A stretch of 64,000 nucleotides of DNA, taken from NCBI GenBank assembly GCA_014843695.1, contig CM026387.1:79319536-79383535 (forward strand), written 5' to 3'. Below the pieces are notes generated by a model, which was given only the letters and a program-made list of their open reading frames with translations, had not been told where the DNA came from and ran no database searches. The stretch's first letter is position 1, and every line of letters begins with the position of its first letter. Below, in pieces: positions 49,021 to 59,582 of this stretch. The position numbers were made by a program, and so were the translations under genes. The stretch is from Archivesica marissinica. Taxonomy: Eukaryota; Mollusca; Bivalvia; Venerida; Vesicomyidae.

Positions 49021-49690
49021 CCTAACATTGTATATATAATATATCCCACCTGACATCGTAGATAGTTCCCACCTGTCATCGTAGATAGTTTCCATAACAC
49101 CGTAGCTATATCCAACCTGACATCGCAGATAGAACTTTCCCACCTGACATCGTAGATAGTTACCACCTAACATGGTAGATATAATATATCCCACCTGACA
49201 TCGTAGATAGTTCCCACCTGACATCGTAGATAGGTCCCACAACATCGTAGCTATATCCAACCTGACATCGCAGATAGAACTTTCCCACCTGACATCGTAG
49301 ATAGTTACCACCTGACATCGTAGATATAATATATCCCACCTGACATCGTAGATAGGTTCCACAACATCGTAGCTAAATCCAACCTGACATCGCAGATAGA
49401 ACTTTCCCACCTGACATCGTAGATAGAACTTTCCCACCTGACATCGCAGATAGAACTTTCCCACCTGACATCGTAGATAGTTCCCACCTGACATCGTAGA
49501 TAGGTCCCACAACATCGTAGCTATTGCCAACCTGACATCGCAGATAGAACTTTCCCACCTGACATCGTAGATATAATATATCCCACCTGACATCGTAGGT
49601 AGATCCCACGTTCGCCCATATGGTTCGCCAGAGGCGAGGGTAAATAAGCTCAATCATCATCATCAGGTAGATCCCACAGCATATACCCTC
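49021..49690. repeat. Degenerate right end of the compound minisatellite
   Basis: Irregular mixture of CACCTGACATCGTAGATAG, GATAGAACTTTCCCACCTGA and ATAATATATCCCACC units, about 24-31 bp each. A unique insertion with ATCATCATCATC lies near 49655. Confidence 0.88.
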
Positions 49691-49785
49691 TCTGTTCGAC
49701 TCGACACGTGAGTAACATACAATGCTCTGTGTCCGTGTCCCAGTATTTGTTGTTCTCCTAGTCCCCCCCCAATCATGCACCCCCC

Positions 49786-49984
49786 AATCATGCACCCCCC
49801 CCCCTCCAATCACTGTAGGTTCGAATCCCACTGGGGTGTCGAATTATTTCATATGCGGAAGCAATCCAGCTGACTTGTGGAAGATAGGTGGTTCCACACG
49901 GTTGCCCGTCCTTGTGTCAAATAATGATCCAAGAAGTATCATCCACCAATAGTAGCTGGTTGGTGCGACCATATAACCCTAGTC
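49786..49984 (+). mobile_element. SINE family G copy
   Basis: After C-rich runs (49762-49804), CACTGTAGGTTCGAATCCCA carries the B box, followed by GGGTGTCGAATTATTTCATA and GACTTGTGGAAGATAGGTGG. The same family as 20755-21125, without the 16-bp expansion. Confidence 0.8.
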
Positions 49985-49985
49985 C

Positions 49986-50264
49986 GCCTCCGTGGTCGAG
50001 TGGTTAAGGTCGCTGACTTGTATACTACTGTAACCTATCATCACTGATGGTCACGGGTTCGAGCTCAGCTCAGACCGTGTCTCTTTATATGAAAAAAGTT
50101 GGCAGTTTCTTACGGAGGTTGTTACACCAAGTACTGGTTAACAGGAGCATGTCCAGGAAAGGTGTTGTTAGGTAAACTGCCCGTCGGTCAAATGGGCAAC
50201 CCTTATATGCCTTTGAATGATTCTAAGCTGTTGGTGCAACCATAACCCCAACAAATAAACAAAG
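49986..50264 (+). mobile_element. tRNA-derived SINE, family D, full-length reference copy
   Basis: The head GCCTCCGTGGTCGAGTGGTT resembles a Leu/Ser-type tRNA, with A box TGGTCGAGTGG and B box GGGTTCGAGC. The body contains AGTTGGCAGTTTCTTACGGA and CCAGGAAAGGTGTTGTTAGG, and the end has CCCCAACAAATAAAC. It is the last SINE before the viral region. Confidence 0.85.
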
Positions 50265-51514
50265 ACACATGCATCACACATACCTCTTTGATATGTTGTT
50301 GTCATCGGCCGGAGTAGTAAGTGCTTCTCTTTGGTTGTAAACAAACGGGCGCCATTTTGAATTCTATTTATAGTAACTCATTTGCATATAAGTTAATATA
50401 AAGTAGGTCACGCGCGTGCGGGTATATTTTTAGCATACGCGTCACTATAGAGCCACCTCCTTATTGATGACGTATATATAGCTCGGTGTCCATGTACGAA
50501 GACGTACCTCTATGTAACGCTCGGTGGCCATCTCGGATGATCTATTTACAGTAACAGATTTGTATATAAGTCTCTACGCGAGAGCGGCGGCCATTTTGGA
50601 TGACCTTATAGATTATTTTTAGCGACCATGACGTAAACCAAAAATAATCGCCAATGACACAAATCTTTAAATACGTTCGTTCCGTCTCGAGACACGTGAA
50701 CGAACCGCTCTACAAATAGCAATCGCGTACGTTTCTATAAATATCGACTAATTGGAACGAACCGATACATAAATAACAATTACGAACGCTTCTATAAATA
50801 TCGACCGATTAGAACGGACTTAGGCCTCAAACGTTTCATAAGCTTCACGAACTTCAACCATTCTGTCAACGAATATACAGGTACGTTCATTATATTATTC
50901 AAACTTGGCGTACGTTTTTATTGCATAAGAAATCCTAATTATACGCTATATACAAACTTAACCTATGTACTTTAGCGAAAATGAATAATATATATCTTAC
51001 CTCGTTACGTATAATTCCATAAAAACGCAATAAATTATTAATAATCCATACTGTACGTTTTAGAGGGGCATGTCACCCCCGCTAGACAACGAGTTGCCCT
51101 AGCGTATATGAAACACGAATAAAGTACACGTATTTTATCATATAGAGTGATACAACGATTAATATAAATGTCTAATCGTTAATACGTGGTGTTCAAATTA
51201 TAACGCCCGTTAACACAATTAACTGAATCCAAGTGGTATGAGGTATGCCTGTCAGGCCTCCTGTATGTTTGTCCGTGGGGCCGCCCGTCTGCGCGAACGT
51301 ATGTATGGTGGCAATCGAGGTTTGTCATATAAATACCGCATATATTCCCGAATAAATCCTATCGTTCCGTATGACACATCCAAAACTAGTTGTCTGAAAA
51401 TGACTCGTATAAACTGATCGTATATAATCGATAGTACACGCGCGGCGCTACATATCTCGAAAATCCCTGCGTAATTAGTGCCATATCTAAATATCTTTGA
51501 ATATTGGATGCTAT
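50265..51514. other. Left part of the CpG-rich viral-like region, non-coding
   Basis: No gene seen. Composition changes here: CpG dinucleotides are frequent (for example seven in 50701-50760), unlike the AT-rich host spacers. Two TATAAATA motifs (50736-50743 and 50793-50800) sit in related 55-60 bp segments containing TATAAATATCGAC. Terminal repeats of the viral element, if present on this side, should lie here, but I could not identify them. Confidence 0.45.
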
Positions 51515-51554
51515 CTAATTATCATATACCGCATCTTCCAACACAAATCATGGA
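51515..51554 (+). repeat. 40-bp direct repeat, copy 1 (ends at a start codon)
   Basis: CTAATTATCAT, CCGCATCTTCCAACACAAA and CATGGA are shared with 58641-58680 at 37 of 40 positions. Both copies end at an ATGGA that could be a start codon, so this may be a duplicated leader or promoter-proximal segment. Confidence 0.8.
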
Positions 51555-51928
51555 CGCACTAACTGTAGAAATTGATAATATCATTAACCTAATATTTTAT
51601 GTCTCAAATAATCTTAAGAATTTATCTAGGAATGCAAGAGAAATGTTTAATCATCGTGAACACAGCATGTATCAATTTCTGACGCATGTAATTCTAAATA
51701 GCTCGTGTTGTTAAATATGTCCCAAATGCACCGTACAATTTAAAGGTAAGACGGGTAATTAATTTCGAATTACTACAAAGCGACACGGAAATCAGTAAAT
51801 GTAATTTAAAACATGTTAAATGTCAATTTTATTCAATGATTGTAAAATATTGCGAATTGACCGGTTTTGACCCTAGAAATCGATTCAGAACGTATGAATT
51901 AGTAGAATTTGATATTAAACGCGAGTAA
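51550..51928 (+). pseudogene. Unrecognised ORF split by one frameshift
   Basis: Frame one runs from ATG 51550 to TAA 51714 (54 codons, acidic N-terminus then HREHSMYQFLTHVILN). A second frame, 51698-51928 (76 codons), takes over without a gap, continuing as a basic then aromatic-rich sequence (KYVPNAPYNLKVRRVINFEL, ending YELVEFDIKRE). The two could be one small viral gene broken by a frameshift near 51690-51712. No family is recognised. The HVIL-type segment recurs in the minisatellite at 58846-58860, which hints at a paralogous gene there. Chance open frames cannot be excluded. Confidence 0.4.
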
Positions 51929-53030
51929 TATCGATGAATTATGGCATATTCGTGTTTATATTAAATAAAATTGACACTAGAGATATTACAACAAATTAGT
52001 TATTAACTTAACAGATAGTCAAATATCGCTATAGGCTAAACTTTTCTCGAAGAACGGAATTAGTTGATTTCGAAAAACAAAATGGCCTACGAATCTGACG
52101 TGATCAATTTTTCGACTCGGTGTTAGAGCGTAGAAATCTGTATAATTCGACGTAGCTCGGCGAGTTCGATCCAACGATATCTTTCCTTTATTTATACGGC
52201 AAGTAGTTTTCGAGATATCGAGATTTAAAGATTTTATATATCCTTAAAGTCCAAAAATTGAAAATGAAAAATATTTAAGCGTAAGTAACGTAACTATACG
52301 TTAGTTCTAATATACGCGTATCGTCGTCACGAGTCCGACGCTACCCTTCATTTTGATCTATCATTATTCGATATATCTATAATACTAATTATGTCCCTTT
52401 AATCGTAAATAAGTTTGACGAAAAATGAACTTTCGAGGAAACTGGCCGTGTTTGGTATCGTTGGAAAGATCTCGAAGAGACAATGACGAATCCGCGACTC
52501 AATTAATGGTCTGACCTCATACCGGAAGTAGTGATCCGAAAAACCGGAAGTACCGATATAAATTCGTTATATAAGCTTTATTATAGGTCCTATCTATCCG
52601 GGGGTTTCGATAATCGTACTAAACAATTATACGTTCGGCACCTACGATTTTCAAAATGGAGGATAAAAATGGCGGGAAAACACTATCTCGCTTATTAATG
52701 GCCCATTCGACTCGGGGTGTGTTGCTCCATTTATGTCCGTATCTACCCTTAATTCTAATTACGTAGCTAATGTCCGTACACAATTACCTCCCTCTACACA
52801 TTCTCATTATACCGATAAAATGATTCTATTTATTATTGTCATTTCAATCGTAAGATGTTGATTGCCGCGATGCTCTATTATATAATTCATATAGGTACCT
52901 AAATATCTTTACACTTTGGCATCCAATACTTAAGTCACAAAGGACTGAGCACGCGCGTGTTTATAGTTTCCGGAATAATACATCAGTCAGTTGTTGGCGT
53001 CACGAAATCATGCCCAGACACGTATAGACC
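51929..53030. other. Gene-free CpG-rich region
   Basis: No convincing open frame. One TATAAATT near 52557. Nothing else is recognised. Confidence 0.4.
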
Positions 53031-53430
53031 TATCCTATAAATGACCTACGTTACTATAAATAGAAAACTAGTGGGAACAGGCTATTTATATTCATACAAT
53101 CAGAACGTATTGCTATAAATAACAATGACATACGTTACTATAAATATAAAACTAGTTAGAACCGGTATTGCTATTTTTATTTATCCAAGGAGAATCGAGA
53201 GCGTATTGATATAAATAACAATTACCTACGTTACTATAAATAACGACCAATCAGAATCGAGAACGTGTGTTACTATAAATAAACGACGTTATAACCGACC
53301 AATCAGAATCCAGGATAGTGACGTACGTTACTAAAAATAACCGACCGATGAAACGAGAGACCGTAGTATGTATTTAAGAAGGATCTCTGCTCTATAAATT
53401 CATTCTTTTACAAGAAACCAAGCCTTCAAG
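53031..53430 (+). promoter_or_regulatory. Clustered TATAAATA and CCAAT motifs upstream of the polymerase gene
   Basis: TATAAATA at 53055, 53114, 53139, 53210, 53235 and 53274, most within TACGTTACTATAAATA. GACCAATCAGAATC occurs at about 53245 and 53297, matching the CCAAT-box consensus. Closest to the polymerase ATG (53431) are TATTTAAG (53371-53378) and TATAAATT (53393-53400). The first is a plausible core TATA box with initiation near 53400. The cluster is a set of imperfect repeats about 20-100 bp apart. Assignment as a promoter is inference from motif and position. Confidence 0.55.
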
Positions 53431-56400
53431 ATGAATTCGGTAAACGATATTATAAATTCGTTCGACAACGAAAACGATTTGATGAACTTCGCTGCCACGT
53501 GGGGTCTTCAAGAATGCCCGGGGGTGAGGTTTCGGCTGTTTCAGTTACTAAATCCGGAGTACGGCGACGAATTTGTCACTGACCAGTTAGAAGGGCTGAT
53601 TAGAAGTATGGCCACCCCCGGGGCCTCACCGTCGAGCGCCGATGATACTGAAGAGACGTTTAGAGTCTATTTATTGGATCAAGAAGAAATGGAGGAGACT
53701 GAGCGTATATGTTTGACGGACGATTGGGATCCCCCTATCACCCAAATAGGGGGTGGAGATGACCCTCAACCCGACACCCCACCTTCCGGAGGTCTACAGT
53801 ATGCGATAAGAAAGAAGTCTGAGAGGCCGTACGCTAATAATTCGGCCTTGGATAAAACGTACCAGGTCAAGGTCGACGAAGAGCACCGTGGTCAACAGCT
53901 CAACGATGTCAGGGACGGGTTACGTCGGATGTTAGACGACGTGCTGGACCAAGCTCGGGGCGATTTGGAGGTGAACGATTTAGGTCGGGTCGTCATCCAT
54001 CAAGACGGGCTCCAAGATCCTATCGTAGTACCTTTGAGACCCTGGGACGAGTTGAACGCAGAAGCCGTCATGGAGACCGTAGATAAAGTCTTAAATAGCA
54101 AACAAGACTTAACCTTGGATCAGAGTTTCGAGATTTCTATAGGAACCATAGACCTACCTAAAGGCGGAGCCAGGCGGCGCATTACCAGACTCCACGGAAA
54201 GAATAATTCGATGTACTTAAAGAAATCCATCGTCACCATAGAGAATGACGACCAGCTGTGTATGGCGAGAGCGATCGGGATGGCGTGGGCGAAACTAAAT
54301 ACATGTACTCCCGAAGAATGGAAAGATATAACGAAAGGGAGAGGAAAGAAAAGTAACCTGGAACTAATACTCCATCACCAGAAAGTTCCAAGAAGTTATT
54401 ATAAGGATCTCTGTAATAAAAACCTGAAGCAGCAGAAGCAACTCGCCGTTGCTTTAAGCGAAATGGCGGGTGTTTCGACCGACCGTCCATCCAGTTTGAA
54501 CGATATAGAGGCATTCGAAGCGGCGTTGAACGTGAAAGTGATGGTGATCAACGCCCGAGTCGGGAATAAGTTTATCACATGTCCCAGTACGGACGAACGA
54601 CCGTGTATTTACCTCTATCTGGTGGACGACGATCATTTTCACGCCATTACCAGTATTACCGGCTTCTTCAGCTCCAAATAGTTTTGTGACAGATGTCTCA
54701 AACATTACGATCACCGAGAAAAACACCAGTGCGAAACCCATTGTATGGTCTGTAAAAGGGACAACTACCCAAAATCGGATACGCCCGTGGACTGCTCCGA
54801 GTGTAATATGACGTGTCGATCTAACGACTGTTATAAACATCACTTGGAGAAACAGAAGCATAAACATGGAAAAAATAAAGGACAGGTCAGAGGCCCCTCC
54901 CAATGCGATATATTTTGGAAATGCTCGACGTGTTATAAAGTTATAAATAAACAGAAGAGGAAGAAGGAAGATCATCGGTGCGGCGAATATTTGTGTACTT
55001 CTTGCGAACAATACGTGTTAGACGATCATCTCTGCTATCTCCGATCAATTCCGGCCAAAGAGGATTTCAAACCTAAATTCATCTTTTTCGATTTCGAGTG
55101 TACCCAGGATGATGCTGACCAATGTTCCCAAGGATACCTACCGACCAAGAAATCCGAATATACAGACTGCCTACCTGATCAGCTATGTAAAGTCTGCTCA
55201 AAATGTCAGAATTGTAGAACCTCGTGGTGCGGGAAGGCCACCCATCGACCCAATTTCGTCGTGGCTCATACCGTCTGTCCAAAATGTATAGAGAAGCCGT
55301 TAACGCCAGAATCTGTCTGCAAGGGATGCGGTACCAGATGCGAAGAATGTGATAATAGCGACTTATTTGATAACGAAGATACCGGACCATGCCCAGGCAA
55401 ATGCGGATTCAGAGAAACTATATTTTAAGGAGAAAATACGACTAAAGAATTTGGAAAATGGTTATTCTCTGACCAACATAACTATTTCAAGGCCGTAGCT
55501 CATAACATGAAAGGCTAATACGAGTATTTCCTGCTAGAATATTTGATTGACCAATTCATACGTCCGGACAAGATTATCTACAACGGGTCCAAGATCATAT
55601 ACATGACGGTAGAGAAAGGTCTACACATGAAGTTTTTACCCATGAAGTTAGGATCCCTGCCGAAAACGTTTGGATTGACAGAGTTGAAAAAAGGTTGGTT
55701 CCCTCATTTCTTTAACACGAAGGAGAACCAACAGTACGTAGGATCATATCTAGTACCGAAATTTTATGGCGTTGCCTTTATGAGTTCCAAAGAACGGGAA
55801 GAGTTCCGGGAATGGCACGCCACCAAAACAGATGAGACGTTCGACTTTAGACAGGAAATGTTACAGTATTGTAGAAGCGACGTCGATATCTTGCGTCAAG
55901 CGTGCTTAGAGTTTCGCCATCTTCTTATGACGTCTACCGGCGAAGAGATAGAATTTATCAACGATAAAGGAAAGATTGAAACCAGATGGGAGGGAGCCGT
56001 AGATCCGTTCAATTCAGTTACTATCGCCTCTGTATGTATGAACGTGTACCGTACCAAATTTCTAGAAGAAGAATGGAGAGTAAAACTAAATAACGACAAT
56101 CAATGGATAAAGGCCAAACTAGCCGATGGAAAACTATACGTTCTACAGGGACAGGAGTGGGTATCAGAGGCCGAATTGAAAATCCAAAAGAGGGAATTTG
56201 TTCGTACACCTATCGCAAAAATCCCCCCAGGAGGCTATAAAGACCAGTACAGTAAAGCGTCAATTCAATGGTTAGAGTGGGAATACAAATACAATATGCC
56301 CTCAATGGCGGCGAAAAACGATTGCTAGGTACCAGATACAAGTTGGATGGGTACTGCACCGAGACGAATACGGTCTATGAATACAACGGATGTCCGTACC

Positions 56401-57972
56401 ACGGTTGTCCTACATGTTTTCCTGTAGACAGAGAAGGGACTGTACATCCACTTACTGATCAGTCCATGCAATATGTATATGCCCTTACCTTGAAGAAAAA
56501 GTCATACATAGAAAGGTTAGGAATGAAGTACGTAGACATTTGGGACCACCAGTTTCGTCAACAGTGTCAAGAAAATGAACAGCTCAATACATTTATCCAA
56601 ACGTTAGACGTAGCCGATCGATTAGACCCTAGGGAGAGTTTCTTCGGAGGTCGCACCAACGCCATTCAATTGTACTACAAAGTGAAAGATGACGAACAGA
56701 TCAAATATGTGGACTTTACCAGTCTCTACCCGTGGGTCAATAAATATTGTCAGTATCCAGAAGGACACCCAGAAATCATTACCTCGGACTTTGAAGACAT
56801 CAGTCAATATGTTGGCATCGCTAAAGTCAAAATGCTACCACCTAGAAGATTGTACCACCCCGTTCTACCCTATAGATCAAACGGAAAGCTGAAGTTCCCT
56901 CTCTGTAAAAAGTGTGCGGACCATGAGAACCAATCGTCTTGTACTTGTTCCGACGAAGAAAGAGCCATGACAGGCACCTGGTGTACCCCGGAAATTCAGA
57001 CAGCTATACGTTTAGGCTACAAATTACTCAATATATACGAAGTGTACCACTGAAAGAAGACTACCAAATATGATTCCAATACTCAAAAGGGAGGTTTATT
57101 CTCCAAGTACATCAATACCTTCCTCAAATTCAAACAGGAGGCAAGTGGACCCCCTGACTGGATCCAGTCTGAAGATGACATAAATACATACATCACAAAG
57201 TATTTCGAAAAGGAGTGAGTTCCACTAGATACGACCAACATCACGAAAAATCCCGGATTGAGAGCTTTGGCCAAACACTGCCTTAATAGCTTTTGGGGAA
57301 AGTTTGGTCAGCGACTCAACATGCGTCAAACCAACTTCTTCCACGACACAGAAGCCGACCAGTTTTGCCAGACAATTTCAGACCAGACTAAAGAAGTACA
57401 AAACTTTCATATTGTGGCGGACGATACCATACAAATGGAATGGATTCACACAAATGATTGCCTCCCCGAAGACAACAAGACCAATAGTTATGTGGCCACC
57501 TTTACCACCTGCTGGGCCAGACTGAAACTCTACAGTGTACTCGAATCGTTGGATCGTAGGGTTTTGTACTACGATACGGATAGTGTCATCTACGTGAGTC
57601 GCTCCGGAGAGTACGATCCACCACTGGTCGACTATCTAGGAGAACTGACCGACGAATTGGATGGCGACGAGTACATTTTAGAGTTTGTGTCAGGCGGACC
57701 AAAGAATTACGCTTATAAAACTAACTCTGGGAAGGAAACGTGTAAAGTGAGAGGTTTTACCTTAAACTACACCAATAGTCGTCTAATTAATTTTGAATCT
57801 GTGAATAATATTGATAAGTGACAAATCCATCACTGTTACCAATCCGAAGAAAATATGTAGAGACAAAATGTAAAGAAAAGTGTACAATAGAGAAGAAGAA
57901 AAAAAGTACCAAATGGTGTACACAAAACAAAGAAGAATAGACGATTTTGATACAGTGCCCTATGGATTTTAA
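53431..57972 (+). pseudogene. Polinton/adintovirus-type protein-primed family B DNA polymerase, broken
   Basis: The replication polymerase of a Polinton-like element. N-terminal part (53431-54681): a long acidic region, then NDDQLCMARAIGMAWAKLN to DDDHFHAITSITGFF, the conserved module preceding the zinc-binding region in these polymerases. Then Cys/His clusters (54685-55030), ExoI FFDFECT (DxE at 55090-55098), ExoIII YCRSD (55867-55881), the NGCPYHGCPTC motif (about 56385-56420), motif A DFTSLYP (56712-56732), motif B NSFWGKFG (57285-57308), motif C YYDTDS (57567-57584), and the terminal TVPYGF block before TAA 57970-57972. In-frame stops: 54679, 55426, 55516, 57051, 57216 and 57871. Frameshifts: about 56275-56300 and about 57800-57826. 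The ExoII region near 55516 also looks altered. About 1,510 codons in all, somewhat longer than usual. Non-functional as it stands. Confidence 0.93.
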
Positions 57973-58225
57973 AATACAGAACTATGTATGAATGTTTGAA
58001 CCGTTTATTGAATGTTGTCATTGTTATCTTTGTCATTTGTATTATAAATTTGATTTGTGTTACATATAAATAAAAGTACATCCAAATACAGTGTATTTTG
58101 TTTTTTCTGTAAGAACTTGAACAACACCCTTTAGGGTGATGTGATGGTGGTGGTAAGCTATGACGAAAAGACAAACGAAAGTTTGACAGGATTTATTTAC
58201 ATATATTATACGGTATAAGAATTCA
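57973..58225. other. Polymerase 3' flank with poly(A) signal and a direct repeat
   Basis: AATAAA at 58069-58074 is about 100 nt past the polymerase stop. Positions 58049-58127 are a direct repeat of 59229-59314, which contains the start of the downstream small membrane-protein gene. Confidence 0.6.
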
Positions 58226-58537
58226 CTATAACTCTGGTAACTTTTTTAACACGTTCCACTGCTGTAGATTCAATCCAATACCCATGATCGAAGCTGTACC
58301 GTTAATAAATCGCACAGTTCCTCCTATCTCACATATAGTAGCGTACACATTTCCCGATAAAGTAAATTGCTTTGTGTACGAACAGGCGGTTTGATTTGAA
58401 ATTCCCTCTTCATCGTCTGTATTTTGATAAACAGTTGCAACAGAGATTAAAACAATCGCCGGTATGGCAATACACGTCACAATCGTAAAAAGGATCCATA
58501 GCCACTCAGTGATCTTCGTTCTTGGTGTATATTCCAT
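58226..58537 (-). CDS. Small single-pass membrane protein with possible PC4-like C-terminus
   Basis: 103 codons from ATG 58535-58537; the frame is open about 30 codons further upstream but without another ATG. The protein has a short N-terminus (MEYTPRTKITEW), one strong transmembrane segment (LWILFTIVTCIAIPAIVLI) and a C-terminal part of about 55 residues with FTLSGNVYATICEIGG and GIGLNLQQWNVLKKL. The last block resembles the conserved end of the PC4/p15 ssDNA-binding transcription coactivator (GISLxxxQWxxLK), with the central loop shortened. A membrane-anchored PC4-like domain would be unusual, so it may simply be an uncharacterised viral membrane protein. It lies antisense to its neighbours, inside a segment flanked by direct repeats. 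No stops interrupt it. Confidence 0.5.
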   Translation of the reverse strand: MEYTPRTKITEWLWILFTIVTCIAIPAIVLISVATVYQNTDDEEGISNQTACSYTKQFTLSGNVYATICEIGGTVRFINGTASIMGIGLNLQQWNVLKKLPEL

Positions 58538-58640
58538 ACTGGCGTATAAAGACGACAATAAAACGGATGGTATCGGATTGGTGTCTAACAACAAATTGAT
58601 TTGGTAAGGTCTATTCTTACGTAGTTAAACATCCCCCTGA

Positions 58641-58680
58641 CTAATTATCATGTCCCGCATCTTCCAACACAAAACATGGA
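58641..58680 (+). repeat. 40-bp direct repeat, copy 2
   Basis: Copy of 51515-51554 (37/40 identical), again ending in ATGGA. The frame opened by this ATG closes after about 11 codons. Confidence 0.8.
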
Positions 58681-58719
58681 TCTTACCATATCATTATGTC
58701 GTCAGAACATGTATTAAAC

Positions 58720-59215
58720 CATAACGTTTCAGTTTTTGTATCTAACATTACAAGTTTTGACAGTAGCGTTTCAGTTTTTGACACTAGCGTTTCAGTTTTT
58801 GACACTAGCGTTTCAGTATCCGTATCTGTCGTTTCAATGTTTACTCTTAAACACGTAATTCTCCATAGAGTCCGTTTCATTTTTTGTCTCTGTCGTTTCA
58901 GTTTCTGACACATTCGTTTCAGTTTTTGACACTAGCGTTTCAGTTTTTGACACTAGCGTTTCAGTTTTTGACACTAGCATTTCAGTTTCCGTATCTGTCG
59001 TTTCAATGTTTACCCTTTAACACGTAATTCACCATAGAGTCCGTTTCATTTTTTGTCTCTGTCGTTTCAGTTTCTGACACAAGCGTTTCAGTTTTTGTCA
59101 TTGTTATTTCAGTTTTTGTCATTGTCATTTCAGTTTTTGTCTTTGTCATTTAAGTGTTTGTCTCCGTCCTTTCGATATGTGACACTACAATCGCAATTAA
59201 TGTCATTAGCATTTG
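58720..59215. repeat. Minisatellite, 18-21-bp unit, with a 169-bp higher-order repeat
   Basis: GTTTCAGTTTTTGACACTAGC and shorter GTTTCAGTTTTTGTCATT units. A larger block holding ATGTTTAC, ACACGTAATTC and CCATAGAGTCCGTTTCATTT occurs at about 58835 and 59004, 169 bp apart. The block is not itself a satellite unit and may be a captured gene fragment. Confidence 0.85.
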
Positions 59216-59228
59216 GTTTTTGTCATCA

Positions 59229-59314
59229 TTTGATTTGTATGATAAGAATAAAAGTACGTAAGAATACATTGCCTCGCAGTTTTATTACATTGTACGTAAG
59301 AACATGAACAACAT
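59229..59314 (+). repeat. Direct repeat of 58049-58127
   Basis: Shared blocks are TTTGATTTGT, AATAAAAGTAC, AATACA, GTAAGAAC and TGAACAACA, offset about 1180 bp. The right copy ends in the ATG of the next gene (59304); the left copy has TTG at the same place. Confidence 0.7.
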
Positions 59315-59582
59315 CGAATCTAATACACCCGAAAGGGAAACTTTCATTAACTTTCCCAAACCCGACGAAGAAAACAGATCCGATGGAGACAGGTGGCAAT
59401 TATTAGGAACTAGGGTACCCCAAGCCTAAATTGTCTACTTTAGTCAAATGATTATCATCGACGTCATCATAATCACGTCTATCATAAACTTGTCACTTCA
59501 AAACGGTACCAACGAGTTGTGGATAAGTTTGTTGAGCAGTTGTATCGGTTACGCTCTACCTAGTCCAAAGTTAAAGAAATAA
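59304..59582 (+). pseudogene. Conserved small Polinton membrane protein, one in-frame stop
   Basis: 92 codons plus stop from ATG 59304, interrupted by TAA at 59427-59429. Before the stop: a hydrophilic stretch ending RWQLLGTRVPQA. After it: a hydrophobic segment (IIIDVIIITSIINLSL) and NELWISLLSSCIGYALPSPK. The LLGT.VP / hydrophobic / LW..LLSSC.GY..P pattern is one I associate with a small protein encoded next to the packaging ATPase in invertebrate Polinton-like elements; its role is unknown. The terminal TAA overlaps the ATPase start in TAATG (59580-59584), a tight viral-style arrangement. Confidence 0.7.

Noticed and set aside
48373..49166. Minus-strand repeat protein with 16-residue units
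   Set aside because: Produced by 48-bp satellite units; several frames are open at once and nothing non-repetitive is attached.
54454..55011. Minus-strand membrane-protein-like frame of 185 codons
   Set aside because: Antisense shadow of the polymerase zinc-binding region, where Lys/Glu-rich codons read as hydrophobic on the other strand.
53431..57972. Alternative genetic code or intact polymerase split by introns
   Set aside because: All three stop codons interrupt the frame and the sequence stays homologous across each stop, so neither recoding of one codon nor introns explains the breaks.
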